Shown here piece after piece: positions 8,029 to 18,416 of a stretch of 64,000 bases of DNA (position 1 is the first letter of the stretch; each line of letters begins with the position of its first letter). The translations under genes and the position numbers were made by a program. The notes under the pieces were generated by a model that did no database searches, was not told the DNA's origin, and worked only from the letters and a program-made list of their open reading frames with translations. This DNA is from Bacillota bacterium (GTDB lineage: Bacteria > Bacillota > Clostridia > Oscillospirales > Ruminococcaceae). The DNA lies in the NCBI GenBank assembly GCA_023391875.1, contig JAEWAB010000006.1, forward strand, positions 124,001 through 188,000, read 5' to 3'.

Positions 8029-8904
8029 TTATGCCCTTTCGAGAATATTTTTTAGCTCCAGCTCACTGAATTCATAGCGCTTGTTGCAAAAATGGCATAC
8101 CACCTCAGCGCGCTTGTCCTTCTCAATGATATCCGTCAGCTCTTCCCTGCCGATTGCCGTGAGCGCTTTTTCATATTTATCCTTGCTGCACCGACAGATA
8201 TAATCTGTATTAAACTCATCTAGAATCTGGGGCTGGAAGCCATCAAGTACGCGCAAGCAGATATCTTCAGGGGTTGTGCCGCCGTCCATAAGGTGGGTAA
8301 TGGAATCCATGCCTTCTATATTTTGTTCAAGCTTTGTAATGGACTCTTCCTCCGCGCCCGGCAACAACTGCACGATAAAGCCACCCGCAACCTTAACGGT
8401 TAAGTCAGGGTTTACGAGCACCCCAAGTGCACATATGGTGGGTATCTGCTCGCTAACGGCAAAATAGCTGGTAATGTCCTCGGCAATCTCGCCCGATACA
8501 ATAGGCACCTGCCCCACATAGGGCTCTTTTAAGCCGATATCCTTAATGATATACAGTGTGCCATTACTTCCAACCGCACCAGCGACATCCAGCTTGCCTC
8601 GTTGGTTCAGCGGGATCTCTACCACCGGGTTGCCAACGTAACCGCGCACATTGCCCTTGCTGTCGGAAACAGCGATCACCGAGCCTGCAGGCCCGTCGCC
8701 CGCCATACGCAATGTGAGTGAATCCTGCTCGCCTTTGAGCATTGCCCCCATCATAGAGGCCGCCGTCAGCAGCCTGCCCAGCGCGGCGGTTACCACGGCT
8801 GAGGTCTGGTGAATCTGCTCGGCTTTACTCACGATATCGGTGGAATCTATTGCACATGCCATTACGCTTCCATCCTCGGCAATGGCTCTGATAATCTTGC
8901 TCAT
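8029..8904 (-). CDS. hslO: Hsp33 redox-activated chaperone
   Basis: Hsp33 family chaperone of 291 residues, the expected length. The zinc-binding cysteines are all present: C236 and C238 in CRC and C270 and C273 in CHFC. In the family, oxidation of these cysteines releases zinc and activates holdase function in the cytoplasm. The ATG at 8904 is chosen because GGAGAAG lies eight bases upstream; the longer frame would run into the upstream methyltransferase. It follows that gene closely and is probably cotranscribed with it. Confidence 0.93.
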   Translation of the reverse strand: MSKIIRAIAEDGSVMACAIDSTDIVSKAEQIHQTSAVVTAALGRLLTAASMMGAMLKGEQDSLTLRMAGDGPAGSVIAVSDSKGNVRGYVGNPVVEIPLNQRGKLDVAGAVGSNGTLYIIKDIGLKEPYVGQVPIVSGEIAEDITSYFAVSEQIPTICALGVLVNPDLTVKVAGGFIVQLLPGAEEESITKLEQNIEGMDSITHLMDGGTTPEDICLRVLDGFQPQILDEFNTDYICRCSKDKYEKALTAIGREELTDIIEKDKRAEVVCHFCNKRYEFSELELKNILERA

Positions 8905-8923
8905 GTATTTTACTTCTCCAATA

Positions 8924-9673
8924 TTAAAGCATCTTTTTGGTGACGTATACGGCGCGCTGCGTGTCATTCTTTACAGGCTCAAGGGTATCCCCCTCAAAAC
9001 ACGCGACAATGCGCAGCCCTACGGCTCTAAGCATGTCCGCCAGCTCATCGTGGGTATAGGCCCGTTCTTCAAACGCTTCTTCATACCGGCTGTACTGGCT
9101 GCTCTCGGCGTCGTATTCAAAAAAGTCCAGATCAATGTGCGTGGTGGCCGTTTCAGCCTGATAAGCGTTCTGCCACACACAATAGATACTGTCGTAATCG
9201 TATACGAACGTATTGTTTGCAAGCACGTTTTCGTGCTTATAGCGCGTGTTCGCATCAAAGATAAACACCCCGTCCGGGTCTAAAAACAATGACACGCGTG
9301 CAAAGCTCTTTTGCAGAACATTCTTGGCGGTAATGTGGTTGACGCTGTCCAGCGCGCAGACGCAGGCGTCAATAGTGCCGTAAAGGTCTAAGCCTTGCAT
9401 GGTCTGCCGGATATATTGAATACCCATCTCTTCCGGGGTATTCTCCATCGCCCGGCTTAACATCTCGTAAGAGCTGTCGATGCCAATAACGTCGTAGCTA
9501 AGACGTGCAAACTCCCGCGAGAGGTTGCCTGTACCGCAGGCAAGGTCCAGCAGCAACCTGCCGCCATTGCCGTATTGTTTAATAAGCGAACAAAAATAAT
9601 CTGCCCGCGCGGGGTAGCTGATATCCTGCGTAAGGGTATCGTAATATTTGGCAAATACGTTATAAGCGCTCAT
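8924..9673 (-). CDS. class I SAM-dependent methyltransferase
   Basis: This 249-residue protein has a Rossmann methyltransferase fold. Motif I reads LLDLACGTGNLS near residues 42-53, followed by the acidic end of strand 2 in VIGIDSSYEML and the motif near DACVCALDSVNHI. The substrate is unknown; similar proteins are often annotated simply as class I methyltransferases. Its start overlaps the stop of the yerC-like gene by four bases (ATGA arrangement), so it is coupled to that regulator, and hslO follows downstream. Confidence 0.85.
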   Translation of the reverse strand: MSAYNVFAKYYDTLTQDISYPARADYFCSLIKQYGNGGRLLLDLACGTGNLSREFARLSYDVIGIDSSYEMLSRAMENTPEEMGIQYIRQTMQGLDLYGTIDACVCALDSVNHITAKNVLQKSFARVSLFLDPDGVFIFDANTRYKHENVLANNTFVYDYDSIYCVWQNAYQAETATTHIDLDFFEYDAESSQYSRYEEAFEERAYTHDELADMLRAVGLRIVACFEGDTLEPVKNDTQRAVYVTKKML

Positions 9674-9966
9674 TTTTCGGCTTCACTTAGCCTTTTAAAG
9701 ATAATGCTGTACCCGTCGCAGCCGTAGTTAAGCGAACGGTTTACACGGCTGATGGTGGCGGTGCTGGCGCCGGTTTCATTCACGATATCACTGTATACAT
9801 GATGCTCGCTGAGCATTTTGGCAACCTGAAGGCGCTGTGACAATGCCTTGAGCTCGGGAACAGTGCACAAGTCTTCGAAAAAATTATAGCTCTCTTCCAG
9901 CGTTTCCAGCGCCAAAATCGCTTTAAACAGATATTCAATATTAGGGTCTTTCAACTTGCTGTTCAT
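9670..9966 (-). CDS. yerC: TrpR-like DNA-binding protein, YerC/YecD family
   Basis: 98-residue protein of the YerC/YecD family, which carries a TrpR-like helix-turn-helix. The HTH is visible as YSDIVNETGASTATISRVNR near residues 57-76, preceded by ELKALSQRLQVAKML. The family's regulatory role is poorly defined. The ATG at 9966 follows AAGGAGTG at the right distance; a GTG inside that ribosome site is rejected. First gene of a yerC-methyltransferase-hslO group. Confidence 0.88.
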   Translation of the reverse strand: MNSKLKDPNIEYLFKAILALETLEESYNFFEDLCTVPELKALSQRLQVAKMLSEHHVYSDIVNETGASTATISRVNRSLNYGCDGYSIIFKRLSEAEK

Positions 9967-10048
9967 GATCCGCACTCCTTATTTTTATGTTTCTTTAAGG
10001 TTAATTTTAGCACACTGAATTATGAAAGTAAATGGTACAATCCATGAT

Positions 10049-11344
10049 TTATGCATCCCCGTTTATTAAGTCGTCAAGCGATTGTCTTTGCACCGCCACT
10101 CGGGGCTTTCCGCCAGATACCATGATAACTGCGGGCTTGGGCAGGCGGTTATAGTTGGAGGCCATGGAATAGTTATAGGCCCCCGTACAGAGCACCGCCA
10201 ATAGCTCCCCCGGATGCATATCGGGTAAGCACAGATGCTCGCCGATGATATCCCCGCTTTCGCAGCAGCGCCCCGCGATGGTTACAACGCTGTCAGGCTC
10301 TTCACCCATACGGCCCGCTGCTACCGCGGTATAGCGCGATTGATAAAGTGCGTAACGTGGGTTATCGGCCATGCCGCCGTCCACCGACACATAGGTAAGC
10401 GTATCCGAAACCCGCTTTACAGCGCCCACCGTATACAGTGTAAGCCCCGCAGGGCCTACGATGGCTCTGCCCGGCTCTATAAAGACGCGCGGCACCCGTA
10501 TACCATTTCGCGCACAGGAAGCGAATAGTGTATTCGCCGTCCGTCGGATGCAATCTAACGAACAATCCGGCACATCCTCCTCGGTATAGCGAATAGCAAA
10601 GCCGCCGCCCAGATTAAGCTCCTGAAGCTCAAGGCCGGTCACTTGTTTTATTCTGCCCAGAAAGCCCGCCATAACCTCTGCAGCCAACACAAAGGGCTCC
10701 GGTTCGGTAATCTGGGAACCGATATGACAGTGCAGGCCTATTAAATGAATATTCGGGCTATCAAGCGCTGTTTGCACCGCCTGCAGCGCCTCGTCATGCT
10801 CAAGGCTAAACCCGAATTTTGACGCCGCGTTACCCGTTATGATGGCGTGATGAGTGTGTACATCCACCCCGGGCTTGATTCTAAGCAAAACATCAACCGT
10901 CTTTTGGGCCTCGGCCGCAAGACGGTTGATGGTAAGCAGTTCGGTCATATGGTCTGCAACAATTCTTCCCACGCCGTTCTCAATGGCCATAGAAAGCTCT
11001 TGTGCACTTTTGTTGCTGCCATGCAGGATAATCCGGCCCGTGGGAAAGCCCGCCGCCAGCGCCGTGTACAGCTCGCCTGCGGATACGACATCAAGGTAAA
11101 GTCCTTCCTGGTCGGCAATCCGGCAGATTTTCTTACAGCAGAATGCTTTGCAGGCATAAGCCACGCCGCTTTCGGCATAGCATGTTTGCATGGCAAGCCT
11201 AAAGCGGCGGCAGTTTTCGAGAATCAGGTCCTCGTCCATCACATACAGTGGGGTGCCGTACTGCGCGGCGAGCGTGGCGGTATCTGCCCCGCCGATGGTG
11301 AGGTACCCTTTACTATTGACCGAAAGACTGCCCGAATCAAACAT
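10049..11344 (-). CDS. lysA: diaminopimelate decarboxylase
   Basis: Fold type III PLP enzyme of 431 residues catalysing the last step of lysine synthesis, meso-diaminopimelate to L-lysine. The PLP lysine is K66 in AYACKAF. The glycine-rich LNLGGGFAIRY motif and the CCESGD motif near residue 344, which supplies the active-site cysteine, are present. It has a clear AAGGAG site. It lies between engB and yerC on the same strand with short gaps, so it may be transcribed from either side's promoter. Confidence 0.95.
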   Translation of the reverse strand: MFDSGSLSVNSKGYLTIGGADTATLAAQYGTPLYVMDEDLILENCRRFRLAMQTCYAESGVAYACKAFCCKKICRIADQEGLYLDVVSAGELYTALAAGFPTGRIILHGSNKSAQELSMAIENGVGRIVADHMTELLTINRLAAEAQKTVDVLLRIKPGVDVHTHHAIITGNAASKFGFSLEHDEALQAVQTALDSPNIHLIGLHCHIGSQITEPEPFVLAAEVMAGFLGRIKQVTGLELQELNLGGGFAIRYTEEDVPDCSLDCIRRTANTLFASCARNGIRVPRVFIEPGRAIVGPAGLTLYTVGAVKRVSDTLTYVSVDGGMADNPRYALYQSRYTAVAAGRMGEEPDSVVTIAGRCCESGDIIGEHLCLPDMHPGELLAVLCTGAYNYSMASNYNRLPKPAVIMVSGGKPRVAVQRQSLDDLINGDA

Positions 11345-11392
11345 ATCCTGCTCCTTAAAAACTGCTTTAATAGCAACTTGATATATTCAATT

Positions 11393-11992
11393 CTATTCTG
11401 CGGTCTGTTCGGTTGTTACTTCTTCTATAATGCCGCGGAGCTCCTCTGCCCCTTCACCGGTCATCGAGGAAAACGGCAGCATGGTAATCTGGTCTGCGTA
11501 GGGAATCTCCTGCGCAAGACCCTTCATACGCTCGCTGCGTTCGTTTTTAGATAGCTTATCACACTTGGTGAGCACGATGATAAACGGCAGCTCGTTTTCT
11601 ACCAGCGCCTCAATCATGCTAAGGTCGTCCTTGGTGGGCGGATGGCGCATATCAATGAGCTGAACCACCAGTACAAGGTTGCGCCCCTGCTCAAAATAAC
11701 CGCCGATAAGCTCGCTCCAGCGCCGTTTCTCCTCTTTAGCCACCTTGGCATAGCCGTAGCCGGGCAGGTCCACCAGCCGAAGGGTATCGGAAATTCGGTA
11801 AAAGTTAATGGTCGCTGTTTTTCCCGGTACCGAGCTTACCCTTGCGAGCGCCTTTCGGTTTAAAAGCTTGTTAATCAAAGACGACTTTCCGACATTCGAG
11901 CGCCCGGAGATTGCAATCTCAAACTGCGCGCTATCTGGAAGCTGCGAATAAAGCCCAAAAGAAGCCTCAAATACTGCGTTGTTAAAATTCAT
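11393..11992 (-). CDS. engB: ribosome biogenesis GTPase EngB/YsxC
   Basis: Single-domain GTPase of 199 residues in the EngB/YihA/YsxC family, needed for late assembly of the large ribosomal subunit. G1 is GRSNVGKSSL near residue 28, G3 is VDLPGYGYAK, and G4 is LTKCDKLS. Its place just after lon matches the conserved Firmicute order tig-clpP-clpX-lon-engB. The 53-base gap to lon holds a short palindromic repeat described separately. Confidence 0.95.
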   Translation of the reverse strand: MNFNNAVFEASFGLYSQLPDSAQFEIAISGRSNVGKSSLINKLLNRKALARVSSVPGKTATINFYRISDTLRLVDLPGYGYAKVAKEEKRRWSELIGGYFEQGRNLVLVVQLIDMRHPPTKDDLSMIEALVENELPFIIVLTKCDKLSKNERSERMKGLAQEIPYADQITMLPFSSMTGEGAEELRGIIEEVTTEQTAE

Positions 11993-12005
11993 CTGCTGCC
12001 CCTTT

Positions 12006-12040
12006 GTAATACTAATTCTTCATTAAAATGGAATTAGTAT
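12006..12040. repeat. short palindromic copy of a dispersed repeat
   Basis: The first 24 bases (12006-12029) are identical to 35414-35437. In this copy the ends form a perfect 10-bp inverted repeat (12009-12018 with 12031-12040), so the whole element is a small hairpin between lon and engB. It looks like a miniature, internally deleted member of a repeat family. Confidence 0.6.
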
Positions 12041-12045
12041 AAACA

Positions 12046-14481
12046 TTATTGCGGTATTATCGTGGAGTCCAGGGTAGGCTTTTTGTTTAGGTCTACACCG
12101 CTATGTAACAGGGTCTCCTTGAGTTTTTGTTCCGGCTCCGTGGCAAACAGCAATGCGGTTTTTAATACGGTGTCGACATCGTCGGCAAAAATAAAATTCA
12201 GGTTTTTCTTAACGGTTTCGTCAATCTCTTCGAGATCGGGCTTGTTTTCATCCGGCACGATCACGGTCTTAATGCCGGCGCGGTACGCCGCCATGGTTTT
12301 CTCTTTAAGCCCGCCTATCGGCAGTACCCTTCCGCGCAGTGTGATTTCGCCCGTCATGGCTACCTCGCGCCGCACAGGGATGCCGGTAAGTGCCGAAACC
12401 AGGGCCGTAGCCATGGTAACGCCGGCCGACGGGCCGTCCTTCGGTACGGCGCCCTCCGGCGCATGGATGTGGATATCGCAATCCTTATAAAAGTCGCCGT
12501 CTATCTTCAGTTGGTCGGCTTTGCTGCGGATATAGCTGATGGCAATGCTCGCCGACTCCTTCATCACGTCGCCCAGCGAACCGGTAAGCTGTATCTTGCC
12601 GGTGCCCTTTACCACGTTGACCTCGATCATCATGATCTCGCCGCCTACACTCGTCCAGGCAAGGCCGGTTACCACGCCCACCTCGTTCTTTTTAAGCATA
12701 CTGTCGGGGCGGAACTTATGCGGGCCGAGGTAATCGGGCAGGTTTGCGTCGGTGAAAACGATCTTGCCTTCGTTGTTCTCTACAATCTTCTTGGCGGCCT
12801 TGCGGCAGAGCGATGCGATGGCGCGCTCCAGCTTTCGAACGCCCGCTTCACGGGTGTAATAGTCTATCAGCGCATAGATGGCAGAGTCCGACATCTTTAC
12901 CTGTTTGGCTGTAAGGCCATTTCGCTTTACTTGCTTTACAACCAGATGGTTCTTCGCAATATGGAATTTCTCCTCGCGCGTATAGCTTGAAAGCTCGATG
13001 ATCTCCATACGGTCAAGCAGCGGCTCGGGGATATCCCCCATATTGTTGGCGGTGGTAATAAACAGGATGTCGCTGATGTCAAACTCAAGCTCTATGTAAT
13101 GGTCTCTGAAATTTTTGTTCTGTTCGGCGTCCAGCACCTCAAGCAGCGCGGAAGCCGGGTCGCCTCTGAAATCGTGCCCGAGCTTGTCAACCTCGTCGAG
13201 CAGGATCATGGCGTTTTTGCTTCCCGCTTTGATGATGGCGTCGATGATCCTGCCGGGCATGGCGCCGACGTAGGTTTTGCGGTGCCCGCGAATATCGGAT
13301 TCATCGCGCACGCCACCCAGCGAGATTCTGGCATATTTCCGGCCCATGGCAGCGGCTACAGAGCGCGCGATAGAGGTTTTGCCCACGCCGGGCGGGCCCA
13401 CAAGGCAGATAATCTGCCCTTTGATGTCGGGCGCCAGCTTGCGTACCGCAAGTATCTCAAGAATACGTTCCTTTACGCGGGTAAGGCCGTAATGGTCTTT
13501 ATCGAGTATCTTCTGCGCCTTCTCGATATCGATCTTATCCTTGGTCGCCTTGTTCCATGGCAGCTCCAAGCAGGTATCAAGATAGGTGCGTATCACCGTC
13601 GCTTCCTGCGAGTTAAAGGGCATTTTAAAAAGACGCTCGGCCTCTTTCATGAGTTTATCGACCGTTGCCTTAGGCAAGTGCAGCTTTTCGATGCGGTCGA
13701 AATACTCCATCGCCTCGTCCTGCATGTTATCGCCTTCGCCAAGCTCGCCCGCGATTACCTTCATCTGCTCGCGCAGGAAGTATTCGCGCTGGTTTTTATC
13801 CACCTGCTGCTTGATCTTATCGTAAAGGTCTTTTTCAATGGAAAGCACGCTGTTTTCGTTTTCCAATATCTTTACGAGCAGTTCAAGGCGCTTGATGGGG
13901 CTGCTCTCGTCCAAAATGCTCTGCTTATCCTGCGTTTTGAACATCAAGTTGCCCGCAATGTACTCACAGAGATACACCGGGTCGTCGCTCGCCATCACAT
14001 TGAGCATATAGTCCTTGGGCATCTGGGGGGTAAGGTACGAATACTCTTCGAACAGGTCTTTAACCGTGCGCACCAACGCCTCCGCGGTATCCTTCTGCGC
14101 TTTGGTGTGAATGGTTTTCAAAGGCATTTCTTCCACAGAAGCCGACATGTACGGGTTTTCCTGCAGGATGTCAATGAGGCGCGCGCGATAAAGCCCTTCA
14201 ACCAGCACACGAAGGCTGTCTCCGGGCATCTTTAATATCTGGCGAACCTCGGCAACCACGCCGATGTTGTATAAATCATAGTCCTTGGGCTCATCCTCGC
14301 GGATGTCCTTCTGGGCCACCAAAAAGATCAGCTGATTGGTACCCATTGCTTCATTAAGTGCAAGCACCGACTTTTTTCTGCCGACATCAAAGTGCAGAAC
14401 CATATTCGGGTACACGACCAGACCTCTTAATGCCAACATGGGGAGCCTTGCGGTCCTATTTTGCACGGCCTGTTCCTCCAT
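12046..14481 (-). CDS. lon: ATP-dependent protease Lon (LonA)
   Basis: 811-residue LonA protease with an N-terminal substrate domain, a coiled region, an AAA+ ATPase (Walker [10 protein letters not shown] near residue 360, Walker [10 protein letters not shown]) and a C-terminal Ser-Lys protease. The catalytic serine is in [10 protein letters not shown] and the lysine in LKEKTMAA. It degrades damaged and regulatory proteins in the cytoplasm. ATG 14481 follows GGAGGGA; an upstream in-frame TTG lies inside the ribosome site. It has its own strong promoter, separated from clpX by a terminator. Confidence 0.96.
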   Translation of the reverse strand: MEEQAVQNRTARLPMLALRGLVVYPNMVLHFDVGRKKSVLALNEAMGTNQLIFLVAQKDIREDEPKDYDLYNIGVVAEVRQILKMPGDSLRVLVEGLYRARLIDILQENPYMSASVEEMPLKTIHTKAQKDTAEALVRTVKDLFEEYSYLTPQMPKDYMLNVMASDDPVYLCEYIAGNLMFKTQDKQSILDESSPIKRLELLVKILENENSVLSIEKDLYDKIKQQVDKNQREYFLREQMKVIAGELGEGDNMQDEAMEYFDRIEKLHLPKATVDKLMKEAERLFKMPFNSQEATVIRTYLDTCLELPWNKATKDKIDIEKAQKILDKDHYGLTRVKERILEILAVRKLAPDIKGQIICLVGPPGVGKTSIARSVAAAMGRKYARISLGGVRDESDIRGHRKTYVGAMPGRIIDAIIKAGSKNAMILLDEVDKLGHDFRGDPASALLEVLDAEQNKNFRDHYIELEFDISDILFITTANNMGDIPEPLLDRMEIIELSSYTREEKFHIAKNHLVVKQVKRNGLTAKQVKMSDSAIYALIDYYTREAGVRKLERAIASLCRKAAKKIVENNEGKIVFTDANLPDYLGPHKFRPDSMLKKNEVGVVTGLAWTSVGGEIMMIEVNVVKGTGKIQLTGSLGDVMKESASIAISYIRSKADQLKIDGDFYKDCDIHIHAPEGAVPKDGPSAGVTMATALVSALTGIPVRREVAMTGEITLRGRVLPIGGLKEKTMAAYRAGIKTVIVPDENKPDLEEIDETVKKNLNFIFADDVDTVLKTALLFATEPEQKLKETLLHSGVDLNKKPTLDSTIIPQ

Positions 14482-14537
14482 AAAGGTTCCCTCCAAAACT
14501 CGGGCTGCCCCGAGGTTTTTTAAACAATTCTTAGTTC

Positions 14538-14566
14538 ATTATATATAAAAAAAAGCTTTAATTCAA
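14538..14566 (-). promoter_or_regulatory. sigma-A promoter for lon
   Basis: Minus-strand TTGAAT (14566-14561), 17-base spacer, TATAAT (14543-14538), about 57 bases upstream of the lon start. No CIRCE or CtsR-type operator was seen next to it. Confidence 0.8.
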
Positions 14567-14656
14567 CAATATAAAAGCAACAAATACTATTAATATTATT
14601 AACACATTTCGGTTTAAGTCCAAGATAATCCTTGGCTATAAAGCTGCTTTTAAAAA

Positions 14657-14689
14657 GTAAAGTCAACACCAAAACAGTGTCGACTTTAC
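14657..14689 (-). terminator. terminator after clpX
   Basis: 13-bp stem with one G-T pair (14657-14669 with 14677-14689), followed on the minus strand by TTTTTAAAA. It begins six bases after the clpX stop and separates clpX from lon. Confidence 0.85.
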
Positions 14690-14694
14690 AAATA

Positions 14695-16011
14695 CTAGCT
14701 AACCGAACTTTTTCTGGGCTTTGGTCTCTTAGCCGAGAGCATAAGGTTTGATGCCCGCTTTTCGGGGTTGCGCAGCAGCAGCGGCTTTTCCTCGCCTGTA
14801 ATGCACGCGCCCGTAATCTTTACGGTCTCTACCGTAGCGTCGCTGGGCACCTGAAACATAATGTCCGACAGCACATTTTCAATAATCGAACGCAGGCCGC
14901 GCGCACCGGTTTTAAGCTCGATGGTTTTGCGGGCGATAGCCTTAAGTGCCGAATCGTCCAACTCCAGCTTTACGCCGTCCATTTCAAACAGCTTGATGTA
15001 TTGCTTCAGTAGCGCGTTTTTAGGCTCCTTGAGGATGCTCACCAGCATATCCTCGTCGAGGTTCTGCAACACGGTGATAACCGGCAGTCTGCCCACCAGC
15101 TCGGGGATCAGCCCGAACTTGACAAGGTCGTGCGGGGTAACCTGAGCCATCAGCTCCGCCGCGATATCCTCGCGTTTTTCTTTAAGCTTTGCGCCAAAGC
15201 CTAACGACCCGCTGCCCACACGCTTTTCAATCAGCTTCTCTACGCCGTCGAACGCACCGCCGCAGATAAACAGGATGTTGGCGGTGTTGATTTGAATAAA
15301 CTCCTGCTGCGGGTGTTTGCGTCCGCCCTGCGGGGGAACGTTGGAAACCGTGCCTTCTAAGATTTTTAACAGCGCCTGCTGCACGCCCTCGCCGCTTACG
15401 TCGCGGGTAATGGAGGTGTTTTCAGACTTTCTTGTAATCTTATCGATCTCGTCGATGTAGATAATGCCTTTTTCGGCCTTTTCGATGTCATAATCGGCGG
15501 CCTGTATCAAGCGCAGCAGGATGTTCTCAACGTCCTCGCCCACGTACCCCGCCTCGGTAAGGGTGGTGGCATCGGCAATGGCAAAAGGAACATTCAAAAT
15601 CTTTGCCAGGGTTTGTGCCAGCATGGTCTTACCCACGCCGGTGGGGCCAAGCAACAGTACGTTGCTCTTTTGCAGCTCCACATCGTTATTGCCGCGGTAG
15701 TAGATGCGTTTGTAATGGTTATATACGGCTACCGAAAGAGTAACCTTTGCCTTCTCCTGCCCGATAACGTATTCATCGAGCGTTGCCTTAATCTCAGCCG
15801 GAGTGGGGACATTCACCGTATATTCGTCCCGCTGCTTGTTTATCCTTGAGGATGGCATGGGCGTACTGTCTGTGAGGATGCTCATGCACAACTCGACGCA
15901 TTCGTTGCATATATAAACACCCGAGCCCGCTATGATGCGGTCTACCTCGTTTTGCTGCTTGCCGCAGAACGAGCATCGTATGGGCTTGTTTTCATCCTTT
16001 GGCATAATCAT
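14695..16011 (-). CDS. clpX: Clp protease ATPase subunit ClpX
   Basis: ClpX of about 438 residues. The N-terminal zinc-binding domain shows CSFCGK and CNEC; the AAA+ domain has Walker [10 protein letters not shown] and Walker B YIDEIDK; the ClpP-contacting and pore regions follow. It unfolds substrates and feeds them to ClpP. Two ATGs, at 16011 and 16005, are equally possible; 16011 follows GGCGGA by eight bases. The longer frame upstream is not family-like. A perfect 9-bp inverted repeat lies in its leader. Confidence 0.95.
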   Translation of the reverse strand: MIMPKDENKPIRCSFCGKQQNEVDRIIAGSGVYICNECVELCMSILTDSTPMPSSRINKQRDEYTVNVPTPAEIKATLDEYVIGQEKAKVTLSVAVYNHYKRIYYRGNNDVELQKSNVLLLGPTGVGKTMLAQTLAKILNVPFAIADATTLTEAGYVGEDVENILLRLIQAADYDIEKAEKGIIYIDEIDKITRKSENTSITRDVSGEGVQQALLKILEGTVSNVPPQGGRKHPQQEFIQINTANILFICGGAFDGVEKLIEKRVGSGSLGFGAKLKEKREDIAAELMAQVTPHDLVKFGLIPELVGRLPVITVLQNLDEDMLVSILKEPKNALLKQYIKLFEMDGVKLELDDSALKAIARKTIELKTGARGLRSIIENVLSDIMFQVPSDATVETVKITGACITGEEKPLLLRNPEKRASNLMLSAKRPKPRKSSVS

Positions 16012-16054
16012 CGTCCATTCCGCCGCTGTGCCCGGCAATTTATAGGTGTTACCG

Positions 16055-16086
16055 ATCTTGTCACACACAGCCTAACCTGACAAGAT
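16055..16086. promoter_or_regulatory. inverted repeat in the clpX leader
   Basis: ATCTTGTCA at 16055-16063 is the exact reverse complement of 16078-16086, with 14 bases between. It lies between the clpP terminator and the clpX start and could be an operator or an mRNA stem. It does not match the CtsR box. Confidence 0.4.
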
Positions 16087-16120
16087 AAAACATTTCTTTT
16101 GCTCAACATGCAGAAATACG

Positions 16121-16150
16121 AAAAACGAAGCCGAAGGAGGCTTCGTTTTT
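16121..16150 (-). terminator. terminator between clpP and clpX
   Basis: 12-bp stem (16121-16132 with 16139-16150) with T-rich flanks on both strands. On the minus strand it follows the clpP stop by about ten bases. Confidence 0.8.
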
Positions 16151-16160
16151 TAAGGCATCG

Positions 16161-16742
16161 CTATCTGCTTGTAATAACCTTATCAACCAAACCGTATTTC
16201 ACCGCTTCTTCGGCAGTCATAAAGTTGTCGCGGTCGGTATCCCTTTCAATCACCTCGAAGGGCTGGCCGGTCTGCTCGGCAAGAAGCCTATTCAGTTTCT
16301 CTTTGATTCGGATAATCCTGTCTACATGAATCTTGATGTCGGTGGCCTGCCCCTGCGAGCCGCCGGAGGGCTGGTGAATCATAATCTCACTGTTGGGCAG
16401 TGCAAAACGCTTGCCTTTGGCACCCGATGAGAGCAAGAATGCGCCCATAGAGGCCGCCATGCCCACGCAGATGGTGGAAACATCGCATTTAATGTACTGC
16501 ATGGTATCGTAGATTGCCATACCCGCTGTAATGGAGCCGCCGGGGCTGTTGATGTAAAGGTTGATATCCTTATCCGGGTCTTGGCCTTCAAGGTATAACA
16601 ACTGTGCTACAATCAGGCTGGCGGTTACATCGTTCACTTCATCCGAGAGCATTACAATGCGGTCGTTTAACAGCCTGGAGAAGATATCGTAAGAGCGTTC
16701 GCCGCGGTTGGTTTGCTCTATGACCATTGGTACCAAACTCAT
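16161..16742 (-). CDS. clpP: ATP-dependent Clp protease proteolytic subunit ClpP
   Basis: 193-residue serine protease with the complete catalytic triad: S98 in [12 protein letters not shown]123 in MIHQPSGG and D172 in DTDRDNFM. It forms the tetradecameric barrel that works with ClpX. Length and sequence are typical. It stands between tig and clpX as in most Firmicutes, and a terminator separates it from clpX, so the two are probably expressed at different levels. Confidence 0.97.
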   Translation of the reverse strand: MSLVPMVIEQTNRGERSYDIFSRLLNDRIVMLSDEVNDVTASLIVAQLLYLEGQDPDKDINLYINSPGGSITAGMAIYDTMQYIKCDVSTICVGMAASMGAFLLSSGAKGKRFALPNSEIMIHQPSGGSQGQATDIKIHVDRIIRIKEKLNRLLAEQTGQPFEVIERDTDRDNFMTAEEAVKYGLVDKVITSR

Positions 16743-16865
16743 AATTTTGTCCTGCCTTTCTCAGTACGTTACATCTTATGGTAAGCCAAAAAAAACCGAT
16801 ACAACGTACGCTATTATATAAACGCAATAATCTCAGTATGAAACCGTTCGCCGATAATTATTCGG

Positions 16866-18233
16866 CTATTCGGCATCTTTTGGTGTCTCAGCCTTTTTGG
16901 AAGCTTTTTTTGCCGCCTTTTTAGGCTGCGCCTCTGTGCCTTCCGCTTCGGCCTTTTCGGAGATAACGGCGGAGTTGCGCACCAAATCGATGGCCTTGGT
17001 AACAACCAAATCCTTCGCAAGCTCCTGCACGGGGATGATGGACTTTACCTGCTCGAGCTCAAGCTTGTAGTTTTCGGCAATCTTGGTAAGCTCCGCGTTG
17101 ATCTCATCCTCGGTAGCTTCCAACTTCTCTATCTCGGCAATCTTCTCGAGAGCGAGACGAATCTTTACCTGACGCTGTGACTGCTCGGCAAAGGTTTTTC
17201 TGAAGGTGGAGAGTTCACTGCCGGTATACTGTAAATAGGTGTTCAGGTCCAGCCCCTGAGACTGCAGACGATGCTCAAAATCATGCACCATCTCGTCGAT
17301 GCGGCGCTCATACATAACTTCGGGGATCTCGCCCTCCATCGAGGCGATAATCTGGTCGATGAGTGCGTTCTCCACGTCCTCGTTGGCGTGAGCATCCTTA
17401 TGCTCCTGAACCTTGGCCTTGATATCGGCCTTTAAATCAGCTAAGGTATCAAAATCGCTTACATCCTTGGCAAACTCATCGTCAAGCACGGGCAGCTCGG
17501 TCTTGGATATCTCGTGCAGCTTTACCTTGAATACGGCGGCCTTGCCCTTGAGATCCTCCGCATGGTATTCCTCCGGGAAGGATACGTTTACATCAAACTC
17601 TTCGCCGATTTTGTGCCCAATAATCTGCTCTTCAAAACCGGGGATAAACTGGTTGGAACCGAGCACCAGCGTATACTTTTCGCCCTTGCCGCCGGGGAAA
17701 GCGACCCCGTCGGTAAAGCCTTCAAAATCAATCACGGTGGAATCGCCGTTCTGAGCGGGCTCATCCTCCACGTTTATAATGCGGGCGTTTCTTTCCTGCA
17801 TTCTTTTAAGCTCTGCATCCACTTCCTCGTCGGAAACGGTGGGGATGATCTTCTCGGCCTTTAAGCCCTTGTATTCTTTCACCGTTACCTGCGGCTTCAC
17901 AAAAACCGTGGCCTTAAAGGTAAAGCCGGTTTCGTCGAGCGAGGTAACCTCGATATCTGCTTTATCTACCGGCTCAATGCCCGCTTCTTTTACAGCGGCG
18001 TCATAGGCGGAGGGGTAAAGGTCGTTAACGGCATCCTCCCAGAAAACGCCCTTGCCGTACATCTGCTCGATCATCTTTCTGGGGGCTTTGCCTTTGCGGA
18101 AACCGGGAACCTGTATTTTATTCGAGTTTTTCTGAAACGCCTTGGCAACGGCATCCTCAAACTCGGTGCCGGTAACGGCGATTTCAAGCTCGTATTTGTT
18201 GGTTTCAATCTCTTTGGAGGCTTTTAACTGCAT
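16866..18233 (-). CDS. tig: trigger factor (ribosome-associated prolyl isomerase chaperone)
   Basis: Trigger factor of 455 residues with an N-terminal ribosome-binding domain containing the signature FRKGKAPRKMIEQMYG near residue 47, a central FKBP-like domain (GDSTVIDFEGFTDGVAF), and a long helical C-terminal chaperone domain. The last 30 or so residues are a Lys/Ala/Glu-rich tail beyond the usual family end. It binds nascent chains at the ribosome exit. ATG 18233 follows GAAAGGA by nine bases; an in-frame TTG nine bases earlier is rejected. Confidence 0.96.
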   Translation of the reverse strand: MQLKASKEIETNKYELEIAVTGTEFEDAVAKAFQKNSNKIQVPGFRKGKAPRKMIEQMYGKGVFWEDAVNDLYPSAYDAAVKEAGIEPVDKADIEVTSLDETGFTFKATVFVKPQVTVKEYKGLKAEKIIPTVSDEEVDAELKRMQERNARIINVEDEPAQNGDSTVIDFEGFTDGVAFPGGKGEKYTLVLGSNQFIPGFEEQIIGHKIGEEFDVNVSFPEEYHAEDLKGKAAVFKVKLHEISKTELPVLDDEFAKDVSDFDTLADLKADIKAKVQEHKDAHANEDVENALIDQIIASMEGEIPEVMYERRIDEMVHDFEHRLQSQGLDLNTYLQYTGSELSTFRKTFAEQSQRQVKIRLALEKIAEIEKLEATEDEINAELTKIAENYKLELEQVKSIIPVQELAKDLVVTKAIDLVRNSAVISEKAEAEGTEAQPKKAAKKASKKAETPKDAE

Positions 18234-18343
18234 AGTTAACAATCCTTTCGTGGCTTCGGGCTGTTCATGAACATATAAGACATGAATGCACCAATTTTAC
18301 TTTATATAGGTATATCAATATAGGGGGTAAATCTATCCGTACA

Positions 18344-18352
18344 ATTATAGCA
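18344..18352 (-). promoter_or_regulatory. extended -10 promoter for tig
   Basis: Minus-strand TGCTATAAT (18352-18344) is an extended -10 element with a perfect TATAAT; the -35 region is weak. It lies about 110 bases upstream of the tig start, leaving a moderate leader. Confidence 0.55.
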
Positions 18353-18416
18353 CAAATAATATAAGAAATCTACTATTTCTTCCTGCGTAAATGAGATTTA
18401 TAACGAAATCTGTATA

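Noticed and set aside
10235..14235. Several long plus-strand frames opposite lysA, engB and lon
   Set aside because: They are complements of well-supported genes, with no ribosome sites or family matches.
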